Below are positions 1-7,508 of a DNA stretch of 51,483 bases, piece after piece. Under the pieces are notes generated by a model. That model was given only the letters and a program-made list of their open reading frames with translations. It did no database searches and was not told where the DNA came from. This DNA is from Candidatus Pelagibacter ubique HIMB058 (GTDB taxonomy: Bacteria; Pseudomonadota; Alphaproteobacteria; Pelagibacterales; Pelagibacteraceae): contig ATTF01000006.1 in assembly GCA_000419545.1 (NCBI GenBank), positions 1 through 51,483 on the forward strand. Direction: 5' to 3'. A program made the translations under genes and the position numbers. Position 1 is the first letter of the stretch, and the number at the start of each line of letters is the position of its first letter.

Positions 1-204
1 ATTTTAATGTCAGACGATATTTCAATGAAAGCTTTAAAATATGATCTAGTAACAAATGCAAAAAAAGCTCTCGAGGCAGGTTGTAATTTAGTTCTTTATT
101 GTGATGGAAATATCAAGGACAACTTGAAATTGATCAAATCTGTTCCATACATAGACAAATTTACTACAAAAAAAACATCAGAAATTTATAAAATTTTAAG
201 GTAA
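1..204 (+). CDS. nagZ: Beta-N-acetylhexosaminidase NagZ, C-terminal end (partial)
   Basis: The reading frame is open from base 1, so the gene starts outside the window and only about 67 C-terminal residues are present. The tail shows SDDISMKAL followed by ALEAGC(N)LVLYCDGN, which I recognise as the end of glycoside hydrolase family 3 NagZ; this enzyme removes N-acetylglucosamine from muropeptides during cell-wall recycling. The catalytic part is not in view. It sits 8 bases ahead of scpA, and nagZ-scpA-scpB is a familiar alphaproteobacterial order, which supports the call. Assignment rests on the short tail plus context. Confidence 0.75.
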   Translation: MLMSDDISMKALKYDLVTNAKKALEAGCNLVLYCDGNIKDNLKLIKSVPYIDKFTTKKTSEIYKILR

Positions 205-212
205 AATTCTTA

Positions 213-947
213 ATGGAATCAAATCAAATTTCAGTTAACATCCCTAATTACAGTGGACCTCTTGAAGTTCTATTAGATTTAGCAAAATCACAAAAAGTTA
301 ATCTAGCTGAGATTTCAATCACTAAACTAGCTGATCAATTTTTGGAATTTATTAAAGAAAATAAAAATCTTAATTTAGAAACAGCTTCGGAATTTTTACT
401 TATGGCTACATGGTTGGCTTATTTAAAGTCAAAACTTTTGTTACCTGAAGATGAAGATGATGATTTTAAGGCTTTAGAAGTTGCAGAAAAACTTAAATTA
501 CAACTGAAAAAACTAGAACTTATAAGAATATTATCAGATCAAATGTTACAAAAAAAAAGACTGGGAGTTCATATATTTACCAGGGGAATGAAAGGAGGCA
601 TTAGATCTATTAATACACCAGTATACGACGTGTCTTTATATGATCTTCTTAAAACATATGCTGGTATTCAGATGCAAAAAACTTTTCAAAATATTAGCAT
701 TCCAAAACTACCAGTTTTAACTACCGAGGAAGGAATTAAACAAATAAGAAATAATTTAGATAAAATTACAGATTGGAGAAATATAAATGAATTAATTCCA
801 AAATTTTATTCAAAAAATGAAATGAAAAAAACTGGAATAGCAGGAATTTTTGCTGCTAGTTTAGAATTAACCAAAGAGGGAATAGTTAAAGTGTCACAAA
901 ATAAATTATTTGAAAAATTAATGATTAAAAGAACTAAAAATGTCTAG
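213..947 (+). CDS. scpA: Segregation and condensation protein A (kleisin)
   Basis: The 244-residue protein is the kleisin subunit of the SMC-ScpAB condensin, which bridges SMC heads to compact and segregate the chromosome. The N-terminal stretch (about residues 10-80: YSGPLEVLLDLAKSQKVNLAEISI, then FLLMATWLAYLKSKLLLP in the family pattern) is typical ScpA, and the length is normal. The middle is rich in Lys/Glu and the C-terminal 60 residues form the predicted winged-helix that contacts the SMC head. Its last 8 bases overlap the start of scpB, so the two subunits are likely translationally coupled. Confidence 0.93.
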   Translation: MESNQISVNIPNYSGPLEVLLDLAKSQKVNLAEISITKLADQFLEFIKENKNLNLETASEFLLMATWLAYLKSKLLLPEDEDDDFKALEVAEKLKLQLKKLELIRILSDQMLQKKRLGVHIFTRGMKGGIRSINTPVYDVSLYDLLKTYAGIQMQKTFQNISIPKLPVLTTEEGIKQIRNNLDKITDWRNINELIPKFYSKNEMKKTGIAGIFAASLELTKEGIVKVSQNKLFEKLMIKRTKNV

Positions 948-1626
948 CAAAAAGAAAGATAATATAATTAATTTTCCATCTTCACCTTCAAAATTAGAAA
1001 GACAAGTCGAGGCAATATTATTTGCTGCGTCTGAACCACTTGATATTGAAACTATAGAAAAAAGAATTCAAACAGACACAAACATCAAAAAGATTTTAGA
1101 TAATCTAAAAGAAATTTATAAAAACCGAGGAATTAATTTGGTTTGTATAAAAAATAAATGGTCATTTAGAACAGCTGAAGATTTATCTAAATTGATGGCA
1201 CTTCAAAAATCTACACAAAAAAAATTATCTAAAGCTACAGTAGAAACGTTAGCTATTATTGTCTATCATCAACCGGTTACTAGATCAGAAATTGAAGAGA
1301 TAAGAGGTGTATCGTTTGCCTCTAATACGCTAGATATATTACTTGAATTAGATTGGGTTAAACCTGCTGGCAGAAAAGATGTTCCTGGTAAACCAATCCA
1401 ATATGCTACGACTGAAAATTTTTTAAATCATTTTAATATCCAGAAACTTTCTGATTTACCAACAATTGATGAGCTTGGAACAGCAGGGTTAATCGATACC
1501 TCTAGTATTGATAAGTCAATATTTGGTACTGGTAAATTTTTTAAAGAGCAGTCACTCAAAGAAAAAAACAATATTTATGAAGATATTGATGAGGCAATAA
1601 AAAAAGCACCAGAAGAAGAAAAATAA
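940..1626 (+). CDS. scpB: Segregation and condensation protein B
   Basis: The 228-residue partner of ScpA forms a dimer of paired winged-helix domains that stabilises the kleisin. Recognisable segments are [12 protein letters not shown] near residues 24-35, [30 protein letters not shown] in the middle of the protein (family hallmark), and [19 protein letters not shown]. The ATG overlaps the scpA stop by 8 bases. The C-terminal 60 residues are charged and of low similarity to the rest of the family. The tat genes follow after 40 bases. Confidence 0.92.
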   Translation: MSSKKKDNIINFPSSPSKLERQVEAILFAASEPLDIETIEKRIQTDTNIKKILDNLKEIYKNRGINLVCIKNKWSFRTAEDLSKLMALQKSTQKKLSKATVETLAIIVYHQPVTRSEIEEIRGVSFASNTLDILLELDWVKPAGRKDVPGKPIQYATTENFLNHFNIQKLSDLPTIDELGTAGLIDTSSIDKSIFGTGKFFKEQSLKEKNNIYEDIDEAIKKAPEEEK

Positions 1627-1666
1627 ACATATATATTTAAGAAGAATTATTGTATATAATTTCTAT

Positions 1667-1864
1667 ATGGGAAATATAGGTTGGACAGGTATAATAATTA
1701 TAGCAATTTTAGTCGTGATCCTTTTTGGAAAAGGAAAAATTTCAAGCATCATGGGAGATCTTGCTAAAGGCATTAAAAGTTTTAAAAAAGGTATGTCCGA
1801 TGACCCATCTGCTGGTAGCAATAACTCAGAAAAAGATTCAGACAATAATTCTGAGAATAAATAA
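1667..1864 (+). CDS. tatA: Twin-arginine translocase subunit TatA
   Basis: The 65-residue protein has one N-terminal membrane helix (about residues 5-20), the hinge FGKGKI, and an amphipathic helix with [14 protein letters not shown], the standard TatA plan. TatA oligomerises to form the pathway by which folded twin-arginine proteins cross the inner membrane. The acidic Ser/Asn tail is short. A TATAAT-like string lies just upstream (about 1654-1660), so some transcription could start here. It is followed 6 bases later by tatB. An M48 protease with a Tat-type signal at 15810-16643 is a candidate client. Confidence 0.92.
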   Translation: MGNIGWTGIIIIAILVVILFGKGKISSIMGDLAKGIKSFKKGMSDDPSAGSNNSEKDSDNNSENK

Positions 1865-1870
1865 TCTAAT

Positions 1871-2110
1871 ATGCCTCAAATTGGTTGGTTAGAGATTTTA
1901 ACGGTCGTTATAATTGCAATACTTGTTTTAGGTCCAAAAGAATTTCCAATAGCTCTTAAAAAAATAGGTTCTTTCTTTGGAAAATTAAAAAATACTATAA
2001 GCAGTTTTCAAAGGGAAGTCACTTCAGTTACTGATGACATAGATATTGAAAAGAATATAACTAATTCAGATCAAATTAATAAAGAGAAGAAAGAGAATGA
2101 GCGAAAATAA
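1871..2110 (+). CDS. tatB: Twin-arginine translocase subunit TatB
   Basis: The 79-residue protein begins MPQIGWLEILTVVIIAILVLGPKEFP; the Glu in the membrane helix and the LGPKEFP hinge are TatB features that separate it from TatA. It works with TatC as the receptor for twin-arginine signal peptides. At 79 residues it is short compared with many TatB proteins because the cytoplasmic tail is trimmed to an amphipathic helix plus a Lys/Asn/Glu-rich end. The last 14 bases overlap the tatC start. Confidence 0.9.
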   Translation: MPQIGWLEILTVVIIAILVLGPKEFPIALKKIGSFFGKLKNTISSFQREVTSVTDDIDIEKNITNSDQINKEKKENERK

Positions 2111-2864
2111 TTCTTTCACGAGTCATTTCATAGAATTACGTTCAAGATTGATAAAATCAATTGTATTTATATTTATAATTTTTGTTATTTCTTATACTTT
2201 TGCAGAGTACATATACGCATTTTTAGTGAGTCCATACGCTGAAGCAGTTAAAGATGACCCAACATCTAGACGACTTATATTTACTGCATTACATGAAACT
2301 TTTATTACTTATTTAAAAGTTGCTTTTTTTTCAGCAATTTTTATTGGAAGTCCTGTTTTATTAATACAAATTTATAAATTCATAGCTCCAGGACTGTATC
2401 AAAATGAGAAAAAAGCATTATTACCTTATTTAATATCAACACCAATACTATTTTTATTTGGTGGAATGCTAGTTTATTATTTAGTGATGCCACTAGCTAT
2501 TAAATTTTTTTTATCTTTTGAAACAATGGGTACAAGTTCAAGTTTACCAATTCAACTAGAGGCAAAAGTGAACGAGTATTTATCTTTAATAATGAGATTA
2601 ATTTTTGCTTTCGGAATTAGTTTCCAATTGCCAATATTATTAAATCTTCTAGCAAGAATTGGAGTTGTTAACTCAGAATATTTAAAAAAATCAAGAAGAT
2701 ATATTATAGTGATTATTTTCACAGTTGCGGCTATTCTAACTCCACCAGATCCAATAACACAAGTAGGTCTGGCAATTCCACTTTTATTACTTTATGAGTT
2801 ATCTATAATAACTGTTAGATTCACAGAAAAAAAAGCTAATAAAGATAATTTAAAAGATGCATAA
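2097..2864 (+). CDS. tatC: Sec-independent protein translocase TatC
   Basis: The 255-residue protein has six predicted membrane helices and the conserved N-terminal motif HFIELRSRLIKS (about residues 9-20), which takes part in recognition of the twin-arginine signal. The region KFIAPGLYQNEKKALLPY before the third helix and FGISFQLPILL later are typical. TatC is the core receptor of the Tat translocon in the inner membrane. The gene overlaps tatB by 14 bases and serS by 8 bases, so the whole block probably forms one transcript. Confidence 0.95.
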   Translation: MSENNSFTSHFIELRSRLIKSIVFIFIIFVISYTFAEYIYAFLVSPYAEAVKDDPTSRRLIFTALHETFITYLKVAFFSAIFIGSPVLLIQIYKFIAPGLYQNEKKALLPYLISTPILFLFGGMLVYYLVMPLAIKFFLSFETMGTSSSLPIQLEAKVNEYLSLIMRLIFAFGISFQLPILLNLLARIGVVNSEYLKKSRRYIIVIIFTVAAILTPPDPITQVGLAIPLLLLYELSIITVRFTEKKANKDNLKDA

Positions 2865-4104
2865 TATAAAAGATTTAAGAAAAAATTTAGATACCTTTCA
2901 AAAAAAATTAAAGGAAAGAAATATTAATTTTAATATAGAAGATTTTTCTAAAAAAGATGCTTTAAATAGAGAATTAATAAGCAAAAAAGAAAGCCTAGAA
3001 CAAGAAAAAAAATTTTTATCTAAATCAAAAGATAAAACTAATTTTGAAAAATCAAAAAAAATTTCAGATGAAATTGAAATTTTATCAAAAAAGCAATCTG
3101 ATAGTCAGAGTGAGGTTAATAAAATAATTCACGCTCTTCCCAATATTGCTTTAGATGATGTTCCCATCGGAAAGGATGAAAAATCTAATAAATTAATTAA
3201 ACAAGAGGGCAGCATAAAAAAATTTTCCTTCAAAATAAAATCTCATGTTGAGTTAGGTTCAAAAAATAATAATATCGATTTCGAAAGCTCAATAAAATTA
3301 TCAGGATCGAGATTTGTTGTTTTAAAAGAAAACTATGCATTATTAGAAAGAGCATTAATTAATTTTATGCTTGATACACATGTTAATGAATTCAAATATA
3401 CTGAGATTTCACCACCTTTGATAGTAAATGAAGATGTTATGTTCGGTACTGGTCAATTACCAAAATTTGAAGAGGACCAATTTGAAATAAAATTTGACAA
3501 TACAGACCAGAGAAAGTTTTTGATACCAACTGCTGAAGTAGTGCTTACAAATCTTGTAAGAAAATCAACTATTGATAAGAAACAATTACCAAAAAGATTT
3601 GTAGCTTCTACACCTTGTTTTAGAAAAGAAGCTGGAAGTTACGGAAAAGATACAAAAGGCATGATTAGACAGCATCAATTTTATAAAGTTGAGCTTGTTA
3701 GTGTAGTTGAGCCTAACAAGTGCATTGAAGAACTTAATAGAATGTTAAATTGTGCTGAAAAAATTTTAGAAAAACTTGAAATTCCTTATCAGGTTATGCT
3801 TTTGTCATCTGGTGACATGGGTTTTAGTGCTGAAAAAACTTATGACATCGAAGCCTGGATACCCTCTGAAAATAAATATAGAGAAATTTCTAGTTGCTCC
3901 TCTTGTGGCGTTTTTCAATCAAGAAGAATGGGTGCAAAATTTAAATCAGAAAAAGGATCAGAATTTCTTGGAACGTTAAATGGCTCAGGATTGGCCGTAG
4001 GCAGATTAATGATAGCTTTATTAGAGAATAATCAAAACGAGGATGGTTCCATAAATATTCCACCTGTCTTAAGAAAGTATATGAATAACCAAGATAAAAT
4101 TTAA
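2857..4104 (+). CDS. serS: Seryl-tRNA synthetase
   Basis: The 415-residue class II aminoacyl-tRNA synthetase charges tRNA-Ser with serine. An N-terminal coiled-coil arm (about residues 1-105, Lys/Glu-rich) that binds the long variable arm of tRNA-Ser is followed by the catalytic domain with motif 2 FRKEAGSYGKDTKGMIRQHQF and motif 3 GSGLAVGRLMIALLEN. Length is normal. It overlaps tatC by 8 bases. A cognate tRNA-Ser gene lies elsewhere in this window at 19677-19766. Confidence 0.96.
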   Translation: MHNIKDLRKNLDTFQKKLKERNINFNIEDFSKKDALNRELISKKESLEQEKKFLSKSKDKTNFEKSKKISDEIEILSKKQSDSQSEVNKIIHALPNIALDDVPIGKDEKSNKLIKQEGSIKKFSFKIKSHVELGSKNNNIDFESSIKLSGSRFVVLKENYALLERALINFMLDTHVNEFKYTEISPPLIVNEDVMFGTGQLPKFEEDQFEIKFDNTDQRKFLIPTAEVVLTNLVRKSTIDKKQLPKRFVASTPCFRKEAGSYGKDTKGMIRQHQFYKVELVSVVEPNKCIEELNRMLNCAEKILEKLEIPYQVMLLSSGDMGFSAEKTYDIEAWIPSENKYREISSCSSCGVFQSRRMGAKFKSEKGSEFLGTLNGSGLAVGRLMIALLENNQNEDGSINIPPVLRKYMNNQDKI

Positions 4105-4151
4105 TCAAAATTTGCTTGTTTAATTAGATCTTTTCCTATATTTCTTTCTGC

Positions 4152-4436
4152 ATGAGCGGACAAGGATTTGCACAATTCATTCCATTAATATTAATATTTA
4201 TTATCTTTTACTTTTTTCTAATTAGACCACAGCAAAAAAGAGTTAAAGATCATAAAACAATGGTGGACTCACTTAAAAGAGGTGATGAAGTTATAACTTC
4301 TGGCGGTATAATCGGTATAGTTGATCGTGTCATGGAAGATGATCGTATAGAAGTGGTCATTGGAGAAAATACAAAAGTACAAATAATTAGATCGACAATC
4401 ACTAGTTTGCTAAAAAAAGAAGAAGTTAAAAAATAA
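4152..4436 (+). CDS. yajC: Preprotein translocase subunit YajC
   Basis: The 94-residue protein has one N-terminal membrane helix (about residues 8-24) followed by LIRPQQKRVKDHKTMVDSLKRGDEVITSGGIIG, the YajC signature. It belongs to the SecDF-YajC complex that assists SecYEG-dependent export using the proton motive force. It stands 9 bases ahead of secD, the usual order. In many alphaproteobacteria serS and yajC are separated by surE, pcm and a peptidase gene; none of these is present between serS and yajC here. Confidence 0.93.
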   Translation: MSGQGFAQFIPLILIFIIFYFFLIRPQQKRVKDHKTMVDSLKRGDEVITSGGIIGIVDRVMEDDRIEVVIGENTKVQIIRSTITSLLKKEEVKK

Positions 4437-4445
4437 TTCTTTTTC

Positions 4446-5981
4446 GTGTTAAATTTCTCTAAAATAAATGTATTAATAATTTATATTATTTTCTTATTTA
4501 TTAGTTTTTTTTCAATCTTAAATTTTCAAGAAAATAAAATAATAGATAAAAAAGTTAACCTAGGTTTAGATCTTCAAGGCGGATCTTATCTTTTATTAGA
4601 AATAAACTCTGACAATTTAGTTGAAGAAAAAATACAATCAAAAGTAATTCCAATTAAAAAATTATTAAAAGATAATGGATTAAGCTATCAAAATTTCAAA
4701 ATTAATAATCAAAATTTGAATTTGATTGTTGATGATATTGAAAAATTTGAATTACTCTTTTTTTCTAAAAAAGATAATGTTGTTAACCCTTATCTAGATA
4801 ATTATAGATCATTTGAATTAGATTATAAAAAAAATAATAATAATGAGATTGAAATTAGTTTTTCTAAATTTGGATTATTAACTATCAATAACTCTGCCTT
4901 AAAACAGTCAATTGAAATAGTAAGACGAAGAATTGATGATCTAGGAACTAAAGAACCCACCATTCTTCAAAGAGGTGAAAAAAGAATTTTAGTTGAATTA
5001 CCAGGTTTAAAAGATCCAGAAAGAATAAAATCTTTGTTAGGTCAAACCGCTCAATTAAACTTTAGATTAGTTTCTGAAAATGATGAGTTTGGTTCTGAAG
5101 AACTCATTTCTGAAAATGGAGAAAAATTATTTGTTAGTAAAAGAATTGTTATGAGTGGTGAAAATCTAATAGATGCTCAACCAAGTATACAAAATCAAAA
5201 TAATGAACCCACGGTATCTTTTACTTTAGATAGATTAGGCGCTCAAAAATTTGGAAGAGCTACTACTGATAATGTAGGAAAGAGACTAGCAATAGTTCTT
5301 GATGGTGAGATAGTTAGTGCTCCAAATATTAACGAACCGATAACTTCTGGAAATGGAATGATTTCTGGAAATTTTACTTTTCAAGAAGCTACTGATCTTG
5401 CATTACTTTTAAGATCAGGTGCTTTACCAACGCCTCTATTAGTAGTTGAAGAAAGAACAGTGGGTCCTGATTTAGGAGAAGACTCTATTAGATCTGGGGT
5501 AACATCATTAATTATAGGTTTTGTTTTGGTAATACTATTTATGTTTTTCAAATACAGAATATTTGGTTTAATAGCTAACACCGCCTTAATTGCTAACCTA
5601 ATTATGTTAGTTGGAATTTTAACTATTCTTGAAGCTACATTAACTTTACCAGGTATAGCTGGAATTATATTAACAGTTGGTATGGCTGTTGATGCTAACG
5701 TTTTGATCTTTGAAAGAATAAAGGAAGAATTAAAAACAGAAAAATCAATTATTCATGCTTTTGATAGCGGATATGCTAGAGCTAAAATTACAGTTCTAGA
5801 TGCCAATATAACTACTTTAATCGCAGCAGCGATATTATTTGCTTTTGGATCTGGTCCAGTGAAAGGATTTGCTATTACCTTAGGAATAGGGATTGTGACT
5901 ACGTTATTTACAGCATATTTTTTAGCGAGACATTTAACATCTCTTGTCGTGTTAAATAATAATAAGGAAATAAAAATTTAA
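4446..5981 (+). CDS. secD: Protein translocase subunit SecD (GTG start)
   Basis: The 511-residue protein has an N-terminal membrane helix, the motif VNLGLDLQGGSYLLLE near residues 37-52, the periplasmic P1 domain with IVRRRIDDLGTKEPTI, and a C-terminal block of five membrane helices starting at GVTSLIIGFVLVI. SecD with SecF pulls translocating proteins out on the periplasmic side. I use the GTG at 4446: it is 9 bases after yajC, it gives the complete first membrane helix, and no ATG lies early in the frame. It shares one base (TAATG) with secF. Confidence 0.94.
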   Translation: MLNFSKINVLIIYIIFLFISFFSILNFQENKIIDKKVNLGLDLQGGSYLLLEINSDNLVEEKIQSKVIPIKKLLKDNGLSYQNFKINNQNLNLIVDDIEKFELLFFSKKDNVVNPYLDNYRSFELDYKKNNNNEIEISFSKFGLLTINNSALKQSIEIVRRRIDDLGTKEPTILQRGEKRILVELPGLKDPERIKSLLGQTAQLNFRLVSENDEFGSEELISENGEKLFVSKRIVMSGENLIDAQPSIQNQNNEPTVSFTLDRLGAQKFGRATTDNVGKRLAIVLDGEIVSAPNINEPITSGNGMISGNFTFQEATDLALLLRSGALPTPLLVVEERTVGPDLGEDSIRSGVTSLIIGFVLVILFMFFKYRIFGLIANTALIANLIMLVGILTILEATLTLPGIAGIILTVGMAVDANVLIFERIKEELKTEKSIIHAFDSGYARAKITVLDANITTLIAAAILFAFGSGPVKGFAITLGIGIVTTLFTAYFLARHLTSLVVLNNNKEIKI

Positions 5982-6877
5982 TGACTAATTACAATTTTTC
6001 ATCAAAATTTAAGCCAGCAAATATTTTTTCTATTATTTTATTTTTATTAAGTGTTATTTTCATAGCTTTTAAAGGATTGAATTACGGAATTGATTTTAAA
6101 GGGGGTACTTTAATAGAATTAAGATCAATTAATACAGAAATTTCTTCAATTAGAAATTCTTTGAATGACATGAATCTAGGCGATGTAAATGTTAAAAAAT
6201 TTGGTAAAGAGGGTGATTTTTTAATTAAAGTCGAAGAACAAGGTGATAACAACAATCTAATACCCAAAATTAAACAAAAACTCTCAGATAGTTTAAATTC
6301 TGAAATAAATTTTAGGCGTGTTGAGAACGTTGGGCCAAAAGTTAGCGCAGAACTTTTGCAATCAGGAATAATTGCTATTACTTTATCATTAGCTGCAATG
6401 CTTTTCTATATATGGATTCGATTTGAGTGGCAGTTTAGCGTTGGTGCTATTATAGCTTTATTTCACGATGTTGTGATTACACTTGGAGTATTTTCTCTTC
6501 TATCTTTAGAGATAAATTTATCCATTATTGCAGCTGTGCTTACCATTGTTGGATACTCTATGAATGATACGGTAGTTATTTATGATAGGGTAAGAGAAAA
6601 TTTAGGAAAATATCATAAACTTGAAATAGCAAATATCGCTAATTTGTCTATTAACGAAACACTTGCTAGAACAATAATTACGTCGGTGACAACTTTATTA
6701 GCTTTATTCTCAATATTTATTCTAGGCGGAGAAATTTTAAGAGGTTTTTCTTTTGCAATGATTTTAGGTGTTTTTATTGGTACTTACTCCTCAATATTTG
6801 TTGCTTCCCCAATATTAAAGTTTTTTAAAGTTAGCTACAAAACTCTTGAAAAAGAGGAAGAAAAAATAGTCCCTTAA
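5981..6877 (+). CDS. secF: Protein translocase subunit SecF
   Basis: The 298-residue partner of SecD has an N-terminal helix, GIDFKGGTLIELR near residues 32-44, ENVGPKVSAELLQSG ahead of the helix bundle, and VGYSMNDTVVIYDRVREN, all typical of SecF. It forms the proton-driven SecDF membrane motor with SecD. Its ATG overlaps the secD stop by one base. The gene ends 1 base from the end of the convergent membrane-protein gene at 6879, so no room exists for a separate terminator. Confidence 0.95.
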   Translation: MTNYNFSSKFKPANIFSIILFLLSVIFIAFKGLNYGIDFKGGTLIELRSINTEISSIRNSLNDMNLGDVNVKKFGKEGDFLIKVEEQGDNNNLIPKIKQKLSDSLNSEINFRRVENVGPKVSAELLQSGIIAITLSLAAMLFYIWIRFEWQFSVGAIIALFHDVVITLGVFSLLSLEINLSIIAAVLTIVGYSMNDTVVIYDRVRENLGKYHKLEIANIANLSINETLARTIITSVTTLLALFSIFILGGEILRGFSFAMILGVFIGTYSSIFVASPILKFFKVSYKTLEKEEEKIVP

Positions 6878-6878
6878 A

Positions 6879-7481
6879 CTAATAAAGATTTTGAGCTGCT
6901 ACCATTGTCAATAGCATTGGTAGAGAGAGTAAAGTGTTTGTTCTTGAGAATAACATTGCTGTTTTAGCAGAAGCTGCTTTCTCTTCGGGTGTACACTCCA
7001 CCATGCCTAGAGCTTTCTTTTGATTTGGCCATATTACGAACCATACGTTGAAAGCCATTACTAAACCTAACCACATTCCAATACCTATTGCAGTGTTTTT
7101 ACCGCCTGAACCATCTAATCCAAGTATCATTGCATTGTGAACATATCCATTAAGCCACGCTAAAATTAATCCAGATATAACTGTAAAGGCTGCTGCCCAT
7201 CTAAAGTAGAATAAAGCGGCTGGTGCAATCACTTTCCCAATAGCTGGTTTTTGCTCATCCGGAATCTTAGGCATGTTAGGTATCTGAACAAAATTAAAAT
7301 ACCACAACAAACCAATCCACATAATTCCTACTGTTACATGAATATACCTAAACAACCAGCTCCAAAAGATTGTATCAAATGCAAAACCATCACCAAAAAA
7401 ATGTAAACCTAAAAACAATAAAATCGCTAAACCTAAAGAAAGGTGAACTGTCTTTGATAAAGATTGCAATATACCTGTCAT
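6879..7481 (-). CDS. PuuD-like (urate oxidase N-terminal domain) integral membrane protein
   Basis: The protein of about 200 residues has roughly five to six membrane helices and the pattern YIHVTVGIMWIGLLWYFNFVQIPNMP, FRWAAAFTVISGLILAW and GIGMWLGLVMAFNVWFVIWPNQKKALG, which I recognise from the membrane domain of the PuuD/Urate_ox_N family. Conserved His residues in the helices could bind haem. The c-type cytochrome domain of full-length PuuD urate hydroxylase is absent, and no purine genes are nearby, so urate oxidation is not established. I start at ATG 7481; a TTG at 7499 would add 6 residues. It follows uvrA by about 27 bases. Confidence 0.65.
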   Translation of the reverse strand: MTGILQSLSKTVHLSLGLAILLFLGLHFFGDGFAFDTIFWSWLFRYIHVTVGIMWIGLLWYFNFVQIPNMPKIPDEQKPAIGKVIAPAALFYFRWAAAFTVISGLILAWLNGYVHNAMILGLDGSGGKNTAIGIGMWLGLVMAFNVWFVIWPNQKKALGMVECTPEEKAASAKTAMLFSRTNTLLSLPMLLTMVAAQNLY

Positions 7482-7508
7482 GATTCTTTTATAACACAAT
7501 TAAAATCT

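Noticed and set aside
1663-1845. Minus-strand frame opposite tatA
   Set aside because: It is the antisense shadow of tatA, has no family features and no room for its own signals.
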